This document shows positions 8,558-17,984 of a DNA stretch of 64,000 bases, piece after piece; position 1 is the stretch's first letter; each line of letters begins with the position of its first letter. The translations under genes were made by a program, and so were the position numbers. The DNA is from Streptomyces sp. MMBL 11-1. GTDB taxonomy: Bacteria; Actinomycetota; Actinomycetes; Streptomycetales; Streptomycetaceae. Below the pieces are notes generated by a model that did not search any database, was not told the DNA's origin, and was given only the letters and a program-made list of their open reading frames with translations. The stretch spans positions 6,451,001 through 6,515,000 of the forward strand of contig NZ_CP117709.1 in NCBI RefSeq assembly GCF_028622875.1, read 5' to 3'.

Positions 8558-11103
8558 TGCTGACAGCTACCCTCAAGAGCCTTCTCTCCCGCAAGCTCCG
8601 GCTCCTGATGTCGGGTCTGGCCGTCGTCCTCGCCGTGATGTTCGTGTCCGGTTCCATGGTCATCAAGGACACTCTCGGCCGTTCCTTCGACGCCCAGTTC
8701 ACCGGCGCCTACGAGGACCTCGACCTGCACGTCTCGCTCAAGCCCAAGGTCAAGGCCGAGGCGGGCGGGCCTGCCTCGGTGGTGCCGGCGCTGGACGCGG
8801 CGGCCGTGAAGCGGGTGGCCGCGGCCTCCGGAGTGGACAAGTCCCTCGGGATCGTCAAGGTCGAGGGCGCCCGCGTCCTCGGCAAGGACCACAAGCTGGT
8901 GCCGAGCACCGGCGGCCCCCGGTACGGCGAGGGCTGGCGTGGTGAGAGCGAGCTGCTCAGCCTGCGTTCCGGCCGCGGACCACGGGCCGCCGAAGAGGTC
9001 GCCATCAACGCCACACTGGCGGAGAAGGCCGGATTCAAGGCCGGGGACCGTATCGATGTGCTGACATCCGAGCCGAAGCAGTCCTTCACCGTCGTCGGCG
9101 TCTTCGGCTACTCCGAGGGCCGTGACTCCATCGGCGGCGAGCAGACGGTGGCGTTCACCGAGCCGGTCGCCCAGCAGCTCATGCTGGGGAAGACCGGCGC
9201 GTTCTCCGGTATCGGCGTCGTCACCGACTCCGGTGCTTCGGCCGCCTCCGTCAAGGGCGCGCTGGTCAAGGAGCTCGGAAACGACTACACGGTCGCCACG
9301 GGTGCGGAGTTCGCCAAGAAGGAGTCCGACAAGTCGAGCGCCATGCTCGACATGATCAGCCAGCTGCTCCTCGGGTTCGCCGGGATCGCGGTGTTCGTCA
9401 GCGTCTTCCTGATCGTCAACACCTTCTCGATCATCATCGCCCAGCGGCTTCGGGAGCTGGCCCTGCTGCGGGCCCTGGGCGCCAGCCGGCGACAGATGAT
9501 CAACTCGGTGCTGCTGGAGTCGTTCGCGATCGGGCTGGTCTCCTCCGTGCTCGGTCTGGCCGCCGGTGTCGGAGTGGGCGCGCTCGGCTCCAGCCTCGCG
9601 GGCGGCTCGATCGAGGGCCTTGAGGTCGCCTCTCTCGGGGTACCCGCGAGCGCGGTGGTCACCTCCTTCGCGGTGGGCATCGTGGTGACCATGCTGGCCG
9701 CGCTCTTCCCGGCCCTGCGGGCCTCGCGGGTGGCGCCCATCGCGGTGATCCGGGCGGCCGCGACCCCGGATCACAAGGGACGCAAGCAGACCTGGACCGG
9801 TGCGGTACTCCTCGCGCTCGGCGTCGTCCTGGTGACGGTCGCTCTGGTCGGCTCCAGCGGAATGTCGACCATGCTGCCCGCGGTGATGCTGAGCTTCGTC
9901 GGCATCGCGCTGCTGGCGCCGCTGGTGAGCCGGCCCGCGGTGTGGGCGATCGGTGTGCTGTTCTCCCGGGCCCTTCCGGGGCAGCTCGGTCGCCGCAACG
10001 CGGCCCGCAACCCCCGCCGTACGGCGGTCACCGCCTCGGCCATCATGATCGGTGTCGCCCTGGTCACCGCGGTGAGCACGCTCGCCGCGTCGTTCGAGAG
10101 CAGCGTCACCGACGAGTTCAAGGAGACGCTCAAGTCGGACCTGGTGGCCAAGGGCGACGGCCCTTCGGCCCAAGGCGCGCCCATGGACCCGGACGCGCTG
10201 GCCCAGGCGGCCCGGGTGCCTGGAGTGAAGCAGATCGCGATCGCGATGCTCGACTCGGGAACGGTGGACGAGAAGGCCCAGAAGGTCACCTCCTGGCAGG
10301 ACTGGGACAAGGCGCGTGACGTCCTCGGTGTGACCGCGAAGCAGGGATCGCTGCTCCCTCCGGCCGCCGGCAGCGTCGTCATGGACGAGGCCTCCGCGAA
10401 GGCCCACAGCGCCGAGGTCGGCGACAAGATCACCGTCCAGCTGCAACGCGGGGAGCCCCGCACCTACCAGGTCGCGGGCATCTTCGAGAACTCCACGTTC
10501 ACCAACAGCATCGTGGTGCCCTGGGACGACGCCCGGACCGGCTTCGGCGGCAAACTGCCGTCGCAGGCCTTCTTCGAGCTGGAGGAGGGAACCGCCACGT
10601 CCGCGGTGGTGCCGCGGATCGACGAGCTGCTCAAGGACAGCAGCCCCGAGGCCAAGGTCATGACCAAGGCCGAGGTGAGGGACGAGTTCAGCAGTGCCTT
10701 CGCCCTTCAGGTCACCGTCGTGCAAGCGCTGCTGGGTGTGGCCATGCTCATCGCGGTGCTCGGCATCATCAACACGCTCGCCCTGTCCATCCTGGAGAGG
10801 ACCGCGGAGCTGGGCGCGCTGCGCGCCATCGGCCTCGGCCGCGGACAGACCGTGCGCATGATCATGACCGAGTCGATGCTGATCTCGCTCTTCGGCGCGG
10901 TGCTCGGGCTGGCGGTCGGCAGCGTACTGGGCCTCGCGATGTCCCATGCCCTGGAGGATCAAGGCGTCAGCCATCTGGCGCTCCCCTGGTCGCAGATGCT
11001 GGCCTACCTGATCGGTGCCGCGGTCGTCGGCATCATCGCTTCGCTCGCCCCCGCACGGCGCGGCGCACGTCTCAACGTGCTGCACGCCATCAGCCACAGC
11101 TGA
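8557..11103 (+). CDS. FtsX/MacB-type ABC transporter permease
   Basis: 848-residue membrane protein with two FtsX-type repeats. TM1 (residues about 15-40) is followed by a large extracytoplasmic domain, then three TMs near residues 265-395, one or more hydrophobic segments at 410-500, a second extracytoplasmic domain, and a final three-TM FtsX unit at about 725-845. LRELALLRALGASRRQM and TAELGALRAIGLGRGQT are the two equivalent coupling-helix motifs. It pairs with the ATPase just upstream. Such transporters often export or extrude hydrophobic metabolites or peptides. A strong hairpin follows the stop. Confidence 0.92.
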   Translation: MLTATLKSLLSRKLRLLMSGLAVVLAVMFVSGSMVIKDTLGRSFDAQFTGAYEDLDLHVSLKPKVKAEAGGPASVVPALDAAAVKRVAAASGVDKSLGIVKVEGARVLGKDHKLVPSTGGPRYGEGWRGESELLSLRSGRGPRAAEEVAINATLAEKAGFKAGDRIDVLTSEPKQSFTVVGVFGYSEGRDSIGGEQTVAFTEPVAQQLMLGKTGAFSGIGVVTDSGASAASVKGALVKELGNDYTVATGAEFAKKESDKSSAMLDMISQLLLGFAGIAVFVSVFLIVNTFSIIIAQRLRELALLRALGASRRQMINSVLLESFAIGLVSSVLGLAAGVGVGALGSSLAGGSIEGLEVASLGVPASAVVTSFAVGIVVTMLAALFPALRASRVAPIAVIRAAATPDHKGRKQTWTGAVLLALGVVLVTVALVGSSGMSTMLPAVMLSFVGIALLAPLVSRPAVWAIGVLFSRALPGQLGRRNAARNPRRTAVTASAIMIGVALVTAVSTLAASFESSVTDEFKETLKSDLVAKGDGPSAQGAPMDPDALAQAARVPGVKQIAIAMLDSGTVDEKAQKVTSWQDWDKARDVLGVTAKQGSLLPPAAGSVVMDEASAKAHSAEVGDKITVQLQRGEPRTYQVAGIFENSTFTNSIVVPWDDARTGFGGKLPSQAFFELEEGTATSAVVPRIDELLKDSSPEAKVMTKAEVRDEFSSAFALQVTVVQALLGVAMLIAVLGIINTLALSILERTAELGALRAIGLGRGQTVRMIMTESMLISLFGAVLGLAVGSVLGLAMSHALEDQGVSHLALPWSQMLAYLIGAAVVGIIASLAPARRGARLNVLHAISHS

Positions 11104-11134
11104 TCGAGCCGCGCGCGAGGGCGGCGACATGACG

Positions 11135-11178
11135 GAGGGGTGGAGAGAAAGTGGCCCCCGCCTGGCTCTCCACCCCTC
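11135..11178 (+). terminator. Strong hairpin after the exporter genes
   Basis: GAGGGGTGGAGAG at 11135-11147 and CTCTCCACCCCTC at 11166-11178 form a perfect 13-bp stem with an 18-base loop, starting 32 bp after the permease stop. No T-run follows, which is usual for Streptomyces terminators. Confidence 0.75.
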
Positions 11179-11325
11179 TTCTCTCCCTGGCCGCCACCGG
11201 ACACCTCCGGGGAGAAGGCCGCAGGCCTCCGGCCGGCCTCGACGGCCCCACCGAGTGCTCCACCGCCAGGACCGCTGACTTCGTCCGGTCGGCCGCTTCC
11301 TGTCACCGACAGAGAGAACGTTCGC

Positions 11326-13398
11326 ATGACCGTGCTGGCAGCCTTCAGCTTCGAACACACCTCCCGCTGGCTGCTGCTCCTGCTGTTGGCGGCGGCGCTG
11401 CTCGGAGTCATCGTGCTCGGGGTCTCGGCGGTCTCCCGGCGGCTTCTCGGCATACGGGTCGGCCCGCTGCGCGCTCTCTGCGCCGGCCTGGTGGGACTCG
11501 TCGTGATGACCGTCCTCGAGCAGATGATGCGGAACGACCAGGGCAGCGAGGCGCTGTACAGCGTACAGATCGCGCTGTCCGTCCTCGCCGCGATGGTCAC
11601 CCTGGTCGTCATCGAGGTGTTCCTTCCCTACGGCAGCTGGTCGCGGTCCCTGCAGATCTGGCGGGCCATGGTGGGCCGGCTCAACCGGACGCGCCGCTAC
11701 TCGCAGATCAGCCGGATCTTCATGCGGCACGGCCTCGGCGGAATGCTGCGCGGCCGGGGCAACTGGGACCGCGCCCTGCGGCCCGGCGTGTACGGCGAGC
11801 GGACGGCTCGGTCCCTGCGGCTCGCGCTGGAGGAGTGCGGTGGCGCCCTGATCAAACTGGGCCAGGCCCTTTCCACCCGTCGCGACATGCTCCCCCCGCA
11901 CTTCATCGCCGAACTCAGCTGTCTCCAGAGCAGCGTGCCGGCCGCGCCCTGGCCGGAGGTCGAGGCGGTGCTCCACCGGGAGCTGGGCCGGCCCGTCGAA
12001 GAGGTCTTCGAGTGGATCGAGCATGTCCCGCTCGCGGCCGCGTCCATCGCCCAGGTGCACCGCGCCAGGCTCCACGGGGGCCCCGTGGTCATCGTCAAGG
12101 TGCAGCGCCCCGGCATCAGGGAAGCGGTCGAGCGTGATCTCGACATCGTCCTCGCCATCACCCACAGCCTCCAGCAGCGCGCCCGGGCCTCACGGGCGCT
12201 GGGCATGAAGGACCTGGGCGACGGATTCGCCAAGTCACTGCGTGAGGAGCTGGACTTCCGTATCGAGGCCCGCAACTCGACCGCGATCGCCGATTCGTGC
12301 GGAGCCCTGGAGGACGGCGCGTCGGTCCGCGTCCCCCGGGTGTACTGCGAGTTCACCACGGCCAGGGTCCTGGTCCAGGAGTGGCTGCGAGGGGTGACGT
12401 TCGACCGTGCGGGCGTGGTCGCCGACCGCAAGGGCCTGGACCGTCAGGAACTGGCCCGCACCGCCTTCGCGTCCATGCTGCATCAGATCCTGCGGGTGGG
12501 CGTTTTCCACGCCGACCCGCACCCGGGCAATCTGCTGCTGCTCGACGACGGGCGGATCGCCCTGCTCGACTTCGGATCGGTGGGGCGTATCGAGCCGTCG
12601 GTGCGCCTGGCCATCCAGGAGCTGCTGGTGGCCGTGGGCAGGGGAGACTCGGCCGGTCTGCACGACGCGCTGATCGCCATGCTGGGCACCCGGGCCACGG
12701 GTGGGGATCTCCTGCTCGACTCCCTGCTGCTGGAGCGCGAACTGGGGCAGTTCATGGCGCACCACCTCGGTGCCGGCGCCCAGCCGGACACGGAGATGTT
12801 CACCGCCCTCTTCCAGATCGTCACCCGGTTCGGACTGTCGGTGCCGCCCGAGGTCGCCGCGGTCTTCCGCGCCCTTGCCACGATCGACGGCACACTGGGC
12901 CAGCTCGCTCCCGGCTTCAACATGCTGGACGAGGGGCGGACGTTCGCCGCCGCGATACTCGCCGACCAGTTGGGGTTCCGCGGGGCGGGCGCGTGGCGGC
13001 GCGAAGGGGAGCGCGGGTTCGCGTCCGATTTCGCGTCCCTGATGAACGGCGCCGCCGAAGAGGTCTATTCGATCCTGCCGATGCTGCGCCGGCTGCCCAG
13101 ACGGGTCGAGCGCATCGGCGCGTCACTGGAGGACGGACGGTTCGCGGTCCGGGTCAGGGTCCTCGCCCACGAGGGGGAACAGCGCTTCGTCTCCGGGCTG
13201 ATCCACCAGATGACCGTCGCTCTGCTGGCGGCGTGCACCGGGCTGATGGGAGTGGTCCTGGTGGTGTTCGGTACCGGCCGCGGCCCGCGCGTCGCCGACC
13301 AGGTGGGGCTGTTCCCGCTGCTCGGGTACCAGTGCCTCGCGGTGAGCGCGATCCTGATGCTTCGGGCCCTGTACACCGCGATGCGACGGCCCGGCTGA
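11326..13398 (+). CDS. UbiB/ABC1 (AarF) protein-kinase-like membrane protein
   Basis: 690-residue ABC1/UbiB-family protein. The family marks are all present: KLGQALSTR, the Ala-rich loop AAASIAQVHRA, VKVQRPG, FHADPHPGN and LLDFGSVG. The N-terminus carries three hydrophobic segments (about residues 14-35, 45-65, 78-98) before the kinase-like domain, and two TMs close the C-terminus. UbiB proteins are atypical kinases or ATPases tied to quinone and isoprenoid lipid metabolism. A copy inside a biosynthetic cluster is unusual. ATG at 11326 is chosen because the 62 upstream in-frame residues cover the terminator. Its task here is unknown. Confidence 0.85.
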   Translation: MTVLAAFSFEHTSRWLLLLLLAAALLGVIVLGVSAVSRRLLGIRVGPLRALCAGLVGLVVMTVLEQMMRNDQGSEALYSVQIALSVLAAMVTLVVIEVFLPYGSWSRSLQIWRAMVGRLNRTRRYSQISRIFMRHGLGGMLRGRGNWDRALRPGVYGERTARSLRLALEECGGALIKLGQALSTRRDMLPPHFIAELSCLQSSVPAAPWPEVEAVLHRELGRPVEEVFEWIEHVPLAAASIAQVHRARLHGGPVVIVKVQRPGIREAVERDLDIVLAITHSLQQRARASRALGMKDLGDGFAKSLREELDFRIEARNSTAIADSCGALEDGASVRVPRVYCEFTTARVLVQEWLRGVTFDRAGVVADRKGLDRQELARTAFASMLHQILRVGVFHADPHPGNLLLLDDGRIALLDFGSVGRIEPSVRLAIQELLVAVGRGDSAGLHDALIAMLGTRATGGDLLLDSLLLERELGQFMAHHLGAGAQPDTEMFTALFQIVTRFGLSVPPEVAAVFRALATIDGTLGQLAPGFNMLDEGRTFAAAILADQLGFRGAGAWRREGERGFASDFASLMNGAAEEVYSILPMLRRLPRRVERIGASLEDGRFAVRVRVLAHEGEQRFVSGLIHQMTVALLAACTGLMGVVLVVFGTGRGPRVADQVGLFPLLGYQCLAVSAILMLRALYTAMRRPG

Positions 13399-13647
13399 TC
13401 CGCCTCGGCTGACCCGCCTCGGCTCCTGTCGGGGCCGCACGAAGGGCCGTCCGGCGCCGACGAGCGCGTGTTCCCAGCGCGTGTTCCCCTACGCGAGGGG
13501 TCACCAGGGGTTCACAGCGGTGGCCCACGCCGTCACCAACCTGGCCCACGAATCGCCGCATCCCGCCCTTCCCGCCCGGGCCGCGCGCCCGGGAGGCACG
13601 CGTCTTGCAGCTTCCTGCCTCGTCCATTGCCCCTGTACTTCAGATGC

Positions 13648-13665
13648 CTTGATATGGACTGGAAG
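13648..13665 (+). promoter_or_regulatory. ATATGGACT motif upstream of LysR gene
   Basis: CTTGATATGGACTGGAAG lies about 80 bp before the small LysR gene, within an otherwise featureless 341-bp gap (13399-13739) that holds only short direct repeats CCGCCTCGGCTGA near its start and a repeated GCGTGTTCCC near 13470-13490. Confidence 0.4.
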
Positions 13666-13739
13666 ATATGGAGAGCCGGTGCTTCGGCGCCGGAGTCCAG
13701 TGAGGCCGCTCGCGGCACGCTGGTAGAACAGGGGGCGGT

Positions 13740-13994
13740 ATGCACGAGCGTGAGTTCCGCGCTTTCGTGTCCGTGGCCGAATTCGGCCGCATGGATCAAG
13801 CTGCGAAGGAGCTGGGCTATTCGCAGCCCGCCATCAGCTACCAGATCAAGTGCCTTGAGCAGATGTTGGGTTCCAAGCTGTTCACCCGGGACTCGACGGG
13901 CGCGCGGCTCACCCGGGAGGGCCGCATGATCCTGCCCTCCGCCCGGGCGGTTCTGACCCTCATCGACAGCATGAAGGGTGTCTGCGCGGTATGA
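13740..13994 (+). CDS. Stand-alone LysR-type DNA-binding domain
   Basis: 84 residues that match only the N-terminal winged HTH of LysR regulators: FRAFVSVAEFGRMDQAAKELGYSQPAIS is helix 1 to the recognition helix, followed by the linker start. The usual effector-binding domain of about 200 residues is missing and the downstream DNA shows no remnant of it. The frame is intact with a normal stop, so it may be a true small regulator that works without a co-inducer, as an antagonist, or as a dimer with another LysR protein. It precedes the carboxylase genes by 177 bp. Confidence 0.8.
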   Translation: MHEREFRAFVSVAEFGRMDQAAKELGYSQPAISYQIKCLEQMLGSKLFTRDSTGARLTREGRMILPSARAVLTLIDSMKGVCAV

Positions 13995-14171
13995 GCGGAT
14001 GAGCTCCGGAGCCGGCCTCACGAGCCGGGTCCGGAGCCCTTGTCCGGCGGTCGGACCACTTCCCGAGAACCCGGTCAGGAGCCTCTGGCCGACGGGGGGT
14101 CTCCTGACGGGTCCGATCCAGCCGCGGCGTACAGGCGAACGGTCTTCGGCCACAAGTGACGGGGGAAGCTC

Positions 14172-15734
14172 ATGAGGATGAACGGCGGGACCATGCGGGA
14201 GCGCACGGCCGAGCTGCTGGCGATACGCGCGGAGGTGCGGGAGGGCAACGCCCAGGGCACCGGACAACAGCACGCCAAGGGCAAGCTGACGGTGCGCGAA
14301 CGCATCGAACTGCTCCTCGACGAGGGCTCGTTCAACGAGGTCGAGCCGTTGCGGAGGCACCGGGCCACCGGATTCGGCCTGGAGGACAGACGGCCGTACA
14401 CCGACGGCGTGGTGACCGGCTGGGGAACGGTGCACGGGCGGACGGTCTTCGTGTACGCCCATGACTTCCGGATCTTCGGCGGTGCGCTGGGCGAGGCCCA
14501 CGCCACGAAGATCCACAAGATCATGGACATGGCGCTGGCCGCCGGAGCCCCGCTGGTCAGCCTCAACGACGGTGCGGGCGCCCGTATCCAGGAGGGCGTC
14601 TCGGCGCTGGCCGGGTACGGCGGCATCTTCGAGCGCAACACCCGGGCGTCCGGGGTGATCCCGCAGATCAGTGTGATGCTCGGCCCGTGCGCGGGCGGCG
14701 CGGCCTACTCCCCAGCGCTCACCGACTTCGTGTTCATGGTCCGGGAGACCTCGCAGATGTTCGTCACCGGCCCGGACGTCGTGAAGGCGGTCACCGGCGA
14801 GGAGATCACCCAGAACGGCCTCGGCGGTGCCGATGTGCACGCCGAGGTGTCGGGCGTGGCGCACTTCGCCTACGACGACGAGCCCAGTTGCCTCGCCGAC
14901 GTCCGCTTCCTGTTGTCGCTGCTGCCCGACAACAACCGGCAGGCCCCGCCGGCCGTCCCCGCTTCCGACCCGGCCGACCGCCGGTGCGAGGCACTCCACG
15001 ACCTGGTGCCCACCGAGGGCAACCGCCCGTACGACATGCGCGAGGCGATCGAGGAGATCGTCGACGACGGCGAGCACATCGAGATCCACGAGCGCTGGGC
15101 CGTCAGCGTGATCTGCACGCTGGCCCGGCTTGACGGACAGGTGGTCGGCATCGTCGCCAACCAGCCGCAGTCCATGGCCGGGGTGCTCGACATCCACTCC
15201 TCGGAGAAGGCCGCGCGCTTCGTCCAGTTCTGCGACGCGTTCAACATCCCGCTGGTGACCCTCGTGGACGTGCCCGGCTTCCTGCCCGGTGTCGGGCAGG
15301 AGCACGGCGGACTGATCCGGCACGGGGCCAAGCTGTTGTACGCGTACTGCAACGCGACCGTGCCCCGTATCCAGGTCATCCTGCGCAAGGCGTACGGCGG
15401 GGCGTACATCGTGATGGACTCCCGGTCCATCGGCGCCGACCTCTCGTACGCCTGGCCGTCCAACGAGATCGCCGTCATGGGGGCCGAGGGCGCGGCCAAC
15501 GTGGTCTTCCGCCGTCAGATCGCGGCGGCGGACGACCCGGCCGCCGTGCGCGGACAGCTGGTCAAGGAGTACCAGGCGGAGTTGATGCACCCCTACTACG
15601 CGGCGGAGCGGGGCCTGGTGGACGACGTCATCGACCCGTCCCGGACGCGCGGGATCCTCATCAGTTCCCTGGCGATGCTTCGCGAGAAGCACGCCTCCCT
15701 GCCGGTACGCAAGCACGGGAACCCGCCGGTATGA
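14172..15734 (+). CDS. Acyl-CoA carboxylase beta (carboxyltransferase) subunit
   Basis: 520-residue PccB/AccD-type carboxyltransferase that moves carboxylate from biotin to acetyl- or propionyl-CoA, giving malonyl- or methylmalonyl-CoA. Family marks include HAKGKLTVRERIELLLD at the N-terminus, GPCAGGAAYSPALTDFVFMV (first oxyanion region) and VILRKAYGGAYIVMDS (second). A strong GGGGGAAG site precedes the ATG at 14172; ATGs at 14178 and 14193 are alternatives. It overlaps the epsilon-subunit gene by 4 bp. Its presence fits supply of extender units to the ketosynthases. The biotinylated alpha subunit must be encoded elsewhere. Confidence 0.93.
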   Translation: MRMNGGTMRERTAELLAIRAEVREGNAQGTGQQHAKGKLTVRERIELLLDEGSFNEVEPLRRHRATGFGLEDRRPYTDGVVTGWGTVHGRTVFVYAHDFRIFGGALGEAHATKIHKIMDMALAAGAPLVSLNDGAGARIQEGVSALAGYGGIFERNTRASGVIPQISVMLGPCAGGAAYSPALTDFVFMVRETSQMFVTGPDVVKAVTGEEITQNGLGGADVHAEVSGVAHFAYDDEPSCLADVRFLLSLLPDNNRQAPPAVPASDPADRRCEALHDLVPTEGNRPYDMREAIEEIVDDGEHIEIHERWAVSVICTLARLDGQVVGIVANQPQSMAGVLDIHSSEKAARFVQFCDAFNIPLVTLVDVPGFLPGVGQEHGGLIRHGAKLLYAYCNATVPRIQVILRKAYGGAYIVMDSRSIGADLSYAWPSNEIAVMGAEGAANVVFRRQIAAADDPAAVRGQLVKEYQAELMHPYYAAERGLVDDVIDPSRTRGILISSLAMLREKHASLPVRKHGNPPV

Positions 15735-15961
15735 CGGACACCGCGGGGACACCTCTGGACGGCCCCCTGGGGCCCGCGCTGATCAAGGTCATCCGGGGAA
15801 ACCCGACGCGGGAGGAGCTGGCCGCGGTGGCCGCCCTGCTGCTGGCCCGAGACGAGGGCGCCGGCCGCCGGGCCCGCCGCGTCGCCCGTACGCGGGCCGC
15901 GCGCTGGTCCGCGTCACGGGCCGACGTCCGGTCGCCGCGGTCCTGGATGTCCGAGGAGTGA
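15731..15961 (+). CDS. Acyl-CoA carboxylase epsilon subunit-like protein
   Basis: 76 residues. The segment IKVIRGNPTREELAAVAALLLAR is the hallmark of actinobacterial AccE/PccE epsilon subunits, which bind the beta subunit and stimulate the complex. The rest is Arg-rich and ends in a W-x-x-S region usual for the family. It starts by ATGA overlap with the beta subunit, so both are made together. Confidence 0.88.
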   Translation: MTDTAGTPLDGPLGPALIKVIRGNPTREELAAVAALLLARDEGAGRRARRVARTRAARWSASRADVRSPRSWMSEE

Positions 15962-16040
15962 GCCGCCCGGACACGCGCCGGACGCCGCGCGCCCACCGCC
16001 TCGGAACCCGGGTTCGATCCTGGTGCGCCATGCTGGCCCC

Positions 16041-16481
16041 ATGACACGTAAGGGGTGGGCCGTAGCAGCCATGGCCTGGGGCGTGATGGCGGTGCTGTTC
16101 ATGGGGGCGACCCTCTGGGTGGGAGCGCTGGGAATCGTCCGGCTGGGACTGGCCGGGGACGAAGTGCGAATACGTCTCTCGCAATGCCGGCTCAAGGTCG
16201 AAGGTCGCGGGGGGAGCCACAACGTATGCGTGGGCACGCTCGCGGACGGCGCGAGCGTCGGCACGGTGAAGGCGGGACACGACGCCGAGGCGGGAGAGAC
16301 CGTAGCGGCTGCCAGGACGCCGTTCGGGGGCTATGCGGTGATCGACACCAGTGTCACGTCATGGGGGGTGGGCGTCCTGTATCCGCTGCTGCCGCTCATG
16401 GCTGCGGGGCTGACTGGCTACCTCGCTGTTCGTGCGGCGCGCCGCTGCTTGAGGTGGAACGTGTCGAGCGCCGTGCCATGA
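16041..16481 (+). CDS. Hypothetical membrane protein, two TMs
   Basis: 146 residues starting at the ATG after CTGGCCCC. A TM segment spans about residues 5-30 (WAVAAMAWGVMAVLFMGATLW) and a second spans about 112-132 (VGVLYPLLPLMAAGLTGYLAV). Between them lies an extracytoplasmic loop with two Cys (SQCRLKV and HNVCVGT) that could form a disulphide. No family is recognised. It converges on the NTF2-like gene, and its link to the cluster is unclear. Confidence 0.55.
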   Translation: MTRKGWAVAAMAWGVMAVLFMGATLWVGALGIVRLGLAGDEVRIRLSQCRLKVEGRGGSHNVCVGTLADGASVGTVKAGHDAEAGETVAAARTPFGGYAVIDTSVTSWGVGVLYPLLPLMAAGLTGYLAVRAARRCLRWNVSSAVP

Positions 16482-16531
16482 GAGTGGTGGCAGCCCCGGT
16501 GATCGGGGTCTCGGAGTGCCGAATGAGCTGT

Positions 16532-17014
16532 TCACGGTCCCTGGCTCGGCGGCGGGCACGGGGCGGAAGCCTCCGCGGTGTCCTCGATCAGCCGCCGGAA
16601 GGCGACCGTGTCGAAGACGTCCTCCATCCGTACGGCCCGGCCGTCGCGCAGCGTCCACGAGTGGACGAACCGCAGCGTCGCCGTCCGGCCGTACAGCGAC
16701 GTCACCTGCCGGGTGCCCAGCACGATGACGCGGTCGCCGGAGGCCACGAACTCCTGCGGCTCCAGGCGCATCCCGCCGATGACGCCCGGCACGTGCCGAA
16801 GGAAGGCCAGAACACCGGAGTGCCCGTGGCGGGTGCCGCCCAGGCCGTGATCGGCCATCCCCTCGGGGTGGACCCACTCGATGTCCGGTGCCAGGGTCTT
16901 CAGCAGCGCGTCCACGTCCTGGGAGTGAAAGGCACCGTAGGCGGCGCGGATCACGTCGACGTTCGCCGCGCCACCGGCTTCGCGGTTGTCCTGTTCGTAC
17001 GTTTCCTGGTGCAT
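16532..17014 (-). CDS. SnoaL/NTF2-like protein
   Basis: 160 residues with the NTF2-like fold: VIRAAYGAFHSQDVDALLKTLAPDIEWVHPEG (first helix to strand 1), G-x-x-G-x-F-L region, then VVLGTRQVTSLYGRTATLRFVHSWTLRDGRAVRMEDVFD. Members include polyketide cyclases (SnoaL) and limonene-epoxide-hydrolase-like enzymes as well as non-catalytic proteins. It is the last gene of the operon PPTase, A-T-TE, SDR, NTF2-like, with 16 bp after the SDR. It could act on the A-T-TE product, for example in ring closure or dehydration. That role is inference. Confidence 0.75.
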   Translation of the reverse strand: MHQETYEQDNREAGGAANVDVIRAAYGAFHSQDVDALLKTLAPDIEWVHPEGMADHGLGGTRHGHSGVLAFLRHVPGVIGGMRLEPQEFVASGDRVIVLGTRQVTSLYGRTATLRFVHSWTLRDGRAVRMEDVFDTVAFRRLIEDTAEASAPCPPPSQGP

Positions 17015-17030
17015 CGGATGCCAACGCTCC

Positions 17031-17984
17031 TCAAGGACGGATCAGGTGCTCGGGATACAGCGCTTCCAGGGTGCGGCGGATGCCGTCGCGCCAGCCGACC
17101 CGGCAGGGGCCGGTCAGTTCCTGGCGCCTGGCCGGGTCGAAGCGGTAGGTCTCCCGCGTCACCTCGCTCGGCACGAGCTTCGCCTCGACGCCGGTGAGCT
17201 CCTCCAGGTGGCGTACGCAGTCGGTCATCCCGACCGACTCGTCGCCGCCCCAGTTCACCAGCGTCGCCGGCACGGAAGCGGACCGCCACAGGTGCGGCAC
17301 GTGGGCCACCAGGTCATCGGTGTACAGAGGGGAGAGCCAGTTCTGACCGCTGACCGGCACGGGTATGGGCTCGCCCGCCAGCATGCGCTCGAAGTACAGC
17401 ATCGGCACGCCGCCGTACCCCCCGGGTCCGTACGCGATGTTCAACCGGGCGATCGTGGTGGGCAGCTCCAGGACCTGGGCGAAGGCACGCACGGTTCCCT
17501 CGGTGGCGATCTTGCCGACGGGATAGGCGGGCAGCCAGTCGGCGACGCCGTCGACCGGGTCGGACTCCGTGTACAGGTGGTCCAGACCCTGACGGGCGTA
17601 GAGGGCGCCCGTGGAGACGTACAGGAACGCCTCCGCCGTCCAGCAGTGGGTCATCAGTCGCCCGGTCGCCGTGGAGTTGACCTCGATCGCGGCGTTGAAG
17701 TCGCCGTCCTCACCGCGACGGACCGCGGAGTGGATGACATGGGTGAAGTCGTCCGGGAGGCCCTTGAGGGCCTCGCCCGACAGGTCGTCCATGTCCCACT
17801 GCCAGGTCGTGATGCCCTTCTCGTTCAGCCGGCGCTCGACGCCCGGTGCGCCGAACCGGCCGAGGCACCAGACATCGTTGTGCTCCGCGAGGGACTCCGC
17901 CACCGGACGGGCGACCTGCCCGGTGCCCCCGGTCACCAGAATCTTCTTTCCGTACACCGCTACCACGTCCTCACTTGTCGTCAT
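17031..17984 (-). CDS. Extended SDR, NAD-dependent epimerase/dehydratase family
   Basis: 317 residues. The Rossmann motif [11 protein letters not shown] is at about 15-25 and the catalytic pair is Tyr154 and Lys158 in YPVGK, with Ser124 in VSTGALY. It belongs to the extended SDR group that epimerises, dehydrates or reduces sugars and other metabolites. Its start overlaps the end of the A-T-TE gene by 14 bp, which indicates coupled expression. Reduction of a keto group on the A-T-TE product is one possible role. No sugar-biosynthesis genes are nearby. Confidence 0.85.
   Translation of the reverse strand: MTTSEDVVAVYGKKILVTGGTGQVARPVAESLAEHNDVWCLGRFGAPGVERRLNEKGITTWQWDMDDLSGEALKGLPDDFTHVIHSAVRRGEDGDFNAAIEVNSTATGRLMTHCWTAEAFLYVSTGALYARQGLDHLYTESDPVDGVADWLPAYPVGKIATEGTVRAFAQVLELPTTIARLNIAYGPGGYGGVPMLYFERMLAGEPIPVPVSGQNWLSPLYTDDLVAHVPHLWRSASVPATLVNWGGDESVGMTDCVRHLEELTGVEAKLVPSEVTRETYRFDPARRQELTGPCRVGWRDGIRRTLEALYPEHLIRP

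Noticed and set aside
8437..12165. A 1,242-codon open frame on the minus strand across the exporter genes.
   Set aside because: It is an antisense frame over genes with full ABC, FtsX and UbiB motifs; long antisense frames are expected at this GC content.
16002..16029. tRNA-like 3-prime end (GGTTCGATCC then GTGCGCCA) before the small membrane protein gene.
   Set aside because: The bases around GTTCGATC do not pair as a T stem and no other tRNA arms are found upstream, so neither a tRNA nor a clear attachment-site remnant is supported.
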